Assembly: GCA_016192645.1 (NCBI GenBank)
Contig: JACPTT010000009.1
Span: 1-5,131 of the forward strand
DNA: 5,131 bases
Reading direction: 5' to 3'
Source: Candidatus Levyibacteriota bacterium
GTDB taxonomy: Bacteria; Patescibacteriota; Microgenomatia; Levybacterales; UBA12049
Shown here in pieces: positions 4,770 to 5,131 of the stretch. The translations under genes were made by a program, and so were the position numbers. How positions within the stretch are numbered: position 1 is the stretch's first letter; every line of letters starts with the position of its first letter. The notes under the pieces were generated by a model, which was not told the origin of the DNA, searched no databases, and saw only the letters and a list, made by a program, of their open reading frames with translations.

Positions 4770-5131
4770 ATATACTCTTAATACTTCTTGGAAAGCTGAT
4801 TAGATTTATAAGTTCGCGGTTTGGCATCGGTAGTGGTTCCACCTGGCCGGGGCATATTGCCCTTTCGCTTAATAAAAATTTTATTCGTGACGTTCTAACG
4901 ACCAAAGACCAAAGACCAAAGACAATTCTTATTGCCGGAACAAACGGAAAAACCACAACGGGAAAGCTTATTCAAACGATTCTTGAAAACAATGAAAAGA
5001 AAGTATTTCAAAATCAAGCCGGCGCAAATCTATTGAACGGGATTGCCTCGGCTTTAATACAGTACAGTACTAAATTAGGAAGATTAAACTACGACTACGC
5101 AATATTTGAGGTAGATGAAAATACCCTCCCT
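4766..5131 (+). CDS. murT: MurT-like lipid II isoglutaminyl synthase subunit, N-terminal 122 residues (3' end outside window)
   Basis: The gene starts at GTG 4766-4768, inside the last codons of htpX, in a 4-nt GTGA overlap. No Shine-Dalgarno is evident, so coupling to htpX translation is likely. The N-terminus (LLILLGKLIRFISSRFGIGSG) and WPGHIALSL match the MurT opening. The Mur-ligase P-loop GTNGKTTT is at residues 58-65. QNQAGANLLNGIASALI (82-98) and FEVDENTLP (114-122) are characteristic of MurT rather than of MurC-F. With the glutaminase GatD, MurT amidates the alpha-carboxyl of D-glutamate in the peptidoglycan stem of lipid II. gatD usually follows murT, but it would lie beyond this window. 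The sequence runs to the last base in frame. A 7-bp tandem repeat lies in the coding region before the P-loop. Confidence 0.92.
   Translation, partial: MNILLILLGKLIRFISSRFGIGSGSTWPGHIALSLNKNFIRDVLTTKDQRPKTILIAGTNGKTTTGKLIQTILENNEKKVFQNQAGANLLNGIASALIQYSTKLGRLNYDYAIFEVDENTLP
4901..4923 (+). repeat. Tandem repeat (ACCAAAG)3 inside murT
   Basis: Three perfect copies of ACCAAAG (4901-4907, 4908-4914, 4915-4921) plus a partial AC. They code for the linker TKDQRPK, just before the strand that leads into the P-loop. Three units equal seven codons, so the frame is kept, but gain or loss of one 7-bp unit would shift it. The linker length looks normal for MurT. Confidence 0.85.

Noticed and set aside
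4764..4790. Possible reading of TGA as glycine (SR1/Gracilibacteria code)
   Set aside because: The htpX protein ends at its normal family length at this TGA and murT starts there in a GTGA overlap. No gene in the window has an internal TGA.
4717..4956. Minus-strand open frame across the htpX-murT junction
   Set aside because: Both plus-strand genes there are clearly identified and the frame shows no family features.
5056..5075. ACAGTACAGTACT short repeat in murT
   Set aside because: It has only two 5-nt units in normal coding sequence for Q-Y-S-T, which is within chance expectation.

Overview
The window reads like a piece of an uncultured, small-genome bacterium, most probably of the Candidate Phyla Radiation (Patescibacteria, perhaps Microgenomates- or Parcubacteria-like). 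This placement is an inference. It rests on tight gene packing, several genes without Shine-Dalgarno sequences, a tRNA with no encoded CCA end, a GC-rich palindromic spacer of the kind common in those genomes, a GxxExxY-family gene in a repeat-bounded AT-rich cassette, and a PolX most like the CPR forms as I remember them. TGA acts as a normal stop: the htpX TGA overlaps the murT start in a GTGA junction. There is therefore no sign of the SR1/Gracilibacteria code.

Layout. Positions 1-356 hold the 3' part of a Nudix hydrolase gene (+). Its stop codon directly abuts the stop codon of a convergent membrane-anchored LysM gene (357-884, -). Upstream of the LysM gene on the minus strand lie a GC-rich palindromic element (902-952), tRNA-Asp(GTC) (949-1023) and a good sigma70-type promoter (1039-1067). 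The LysM gene has no visible promoter of its own, so it is probably transcribed behind the tRNA.

On the plus strand, 1095-1562 is an AT-rich block. It contains a GxxExxY (PD-(D/E)XK-like) gene bounded by degenerate arrays of about 9-10 nt in opposite orientation, including a perfect 10-bp inverted repeat. Directly after it comes polX (1573-3261), a family-X DNA polymerase with a C-terminal PHP exonuclease domain. The beginning of its N-terminal domain is missing, and the break lies at the edge of the repeat block. lemA (3274-3825) follows 12 nt after polX. htpX (3858-4769) has its own extended -10 box just upstream of the ATG. murT (4766 to the window end) overlaps htpX by 4 nt.

Function. 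lemA and htpX form a commonly seen pair linked to membrane-protein quality control. murT belongs to peptidoglycan amidation and the LysM protein probably binds peptidoglycan, so most of the window concerns the cell envelope, with polX as a DNA-repair gene. No gene-free stretch longer than 300 bases exists. The most unusual parts are the GxxExxY cassette with its apparent effect on polX, and the tRNA 3' end that lies inside a palindromic element.
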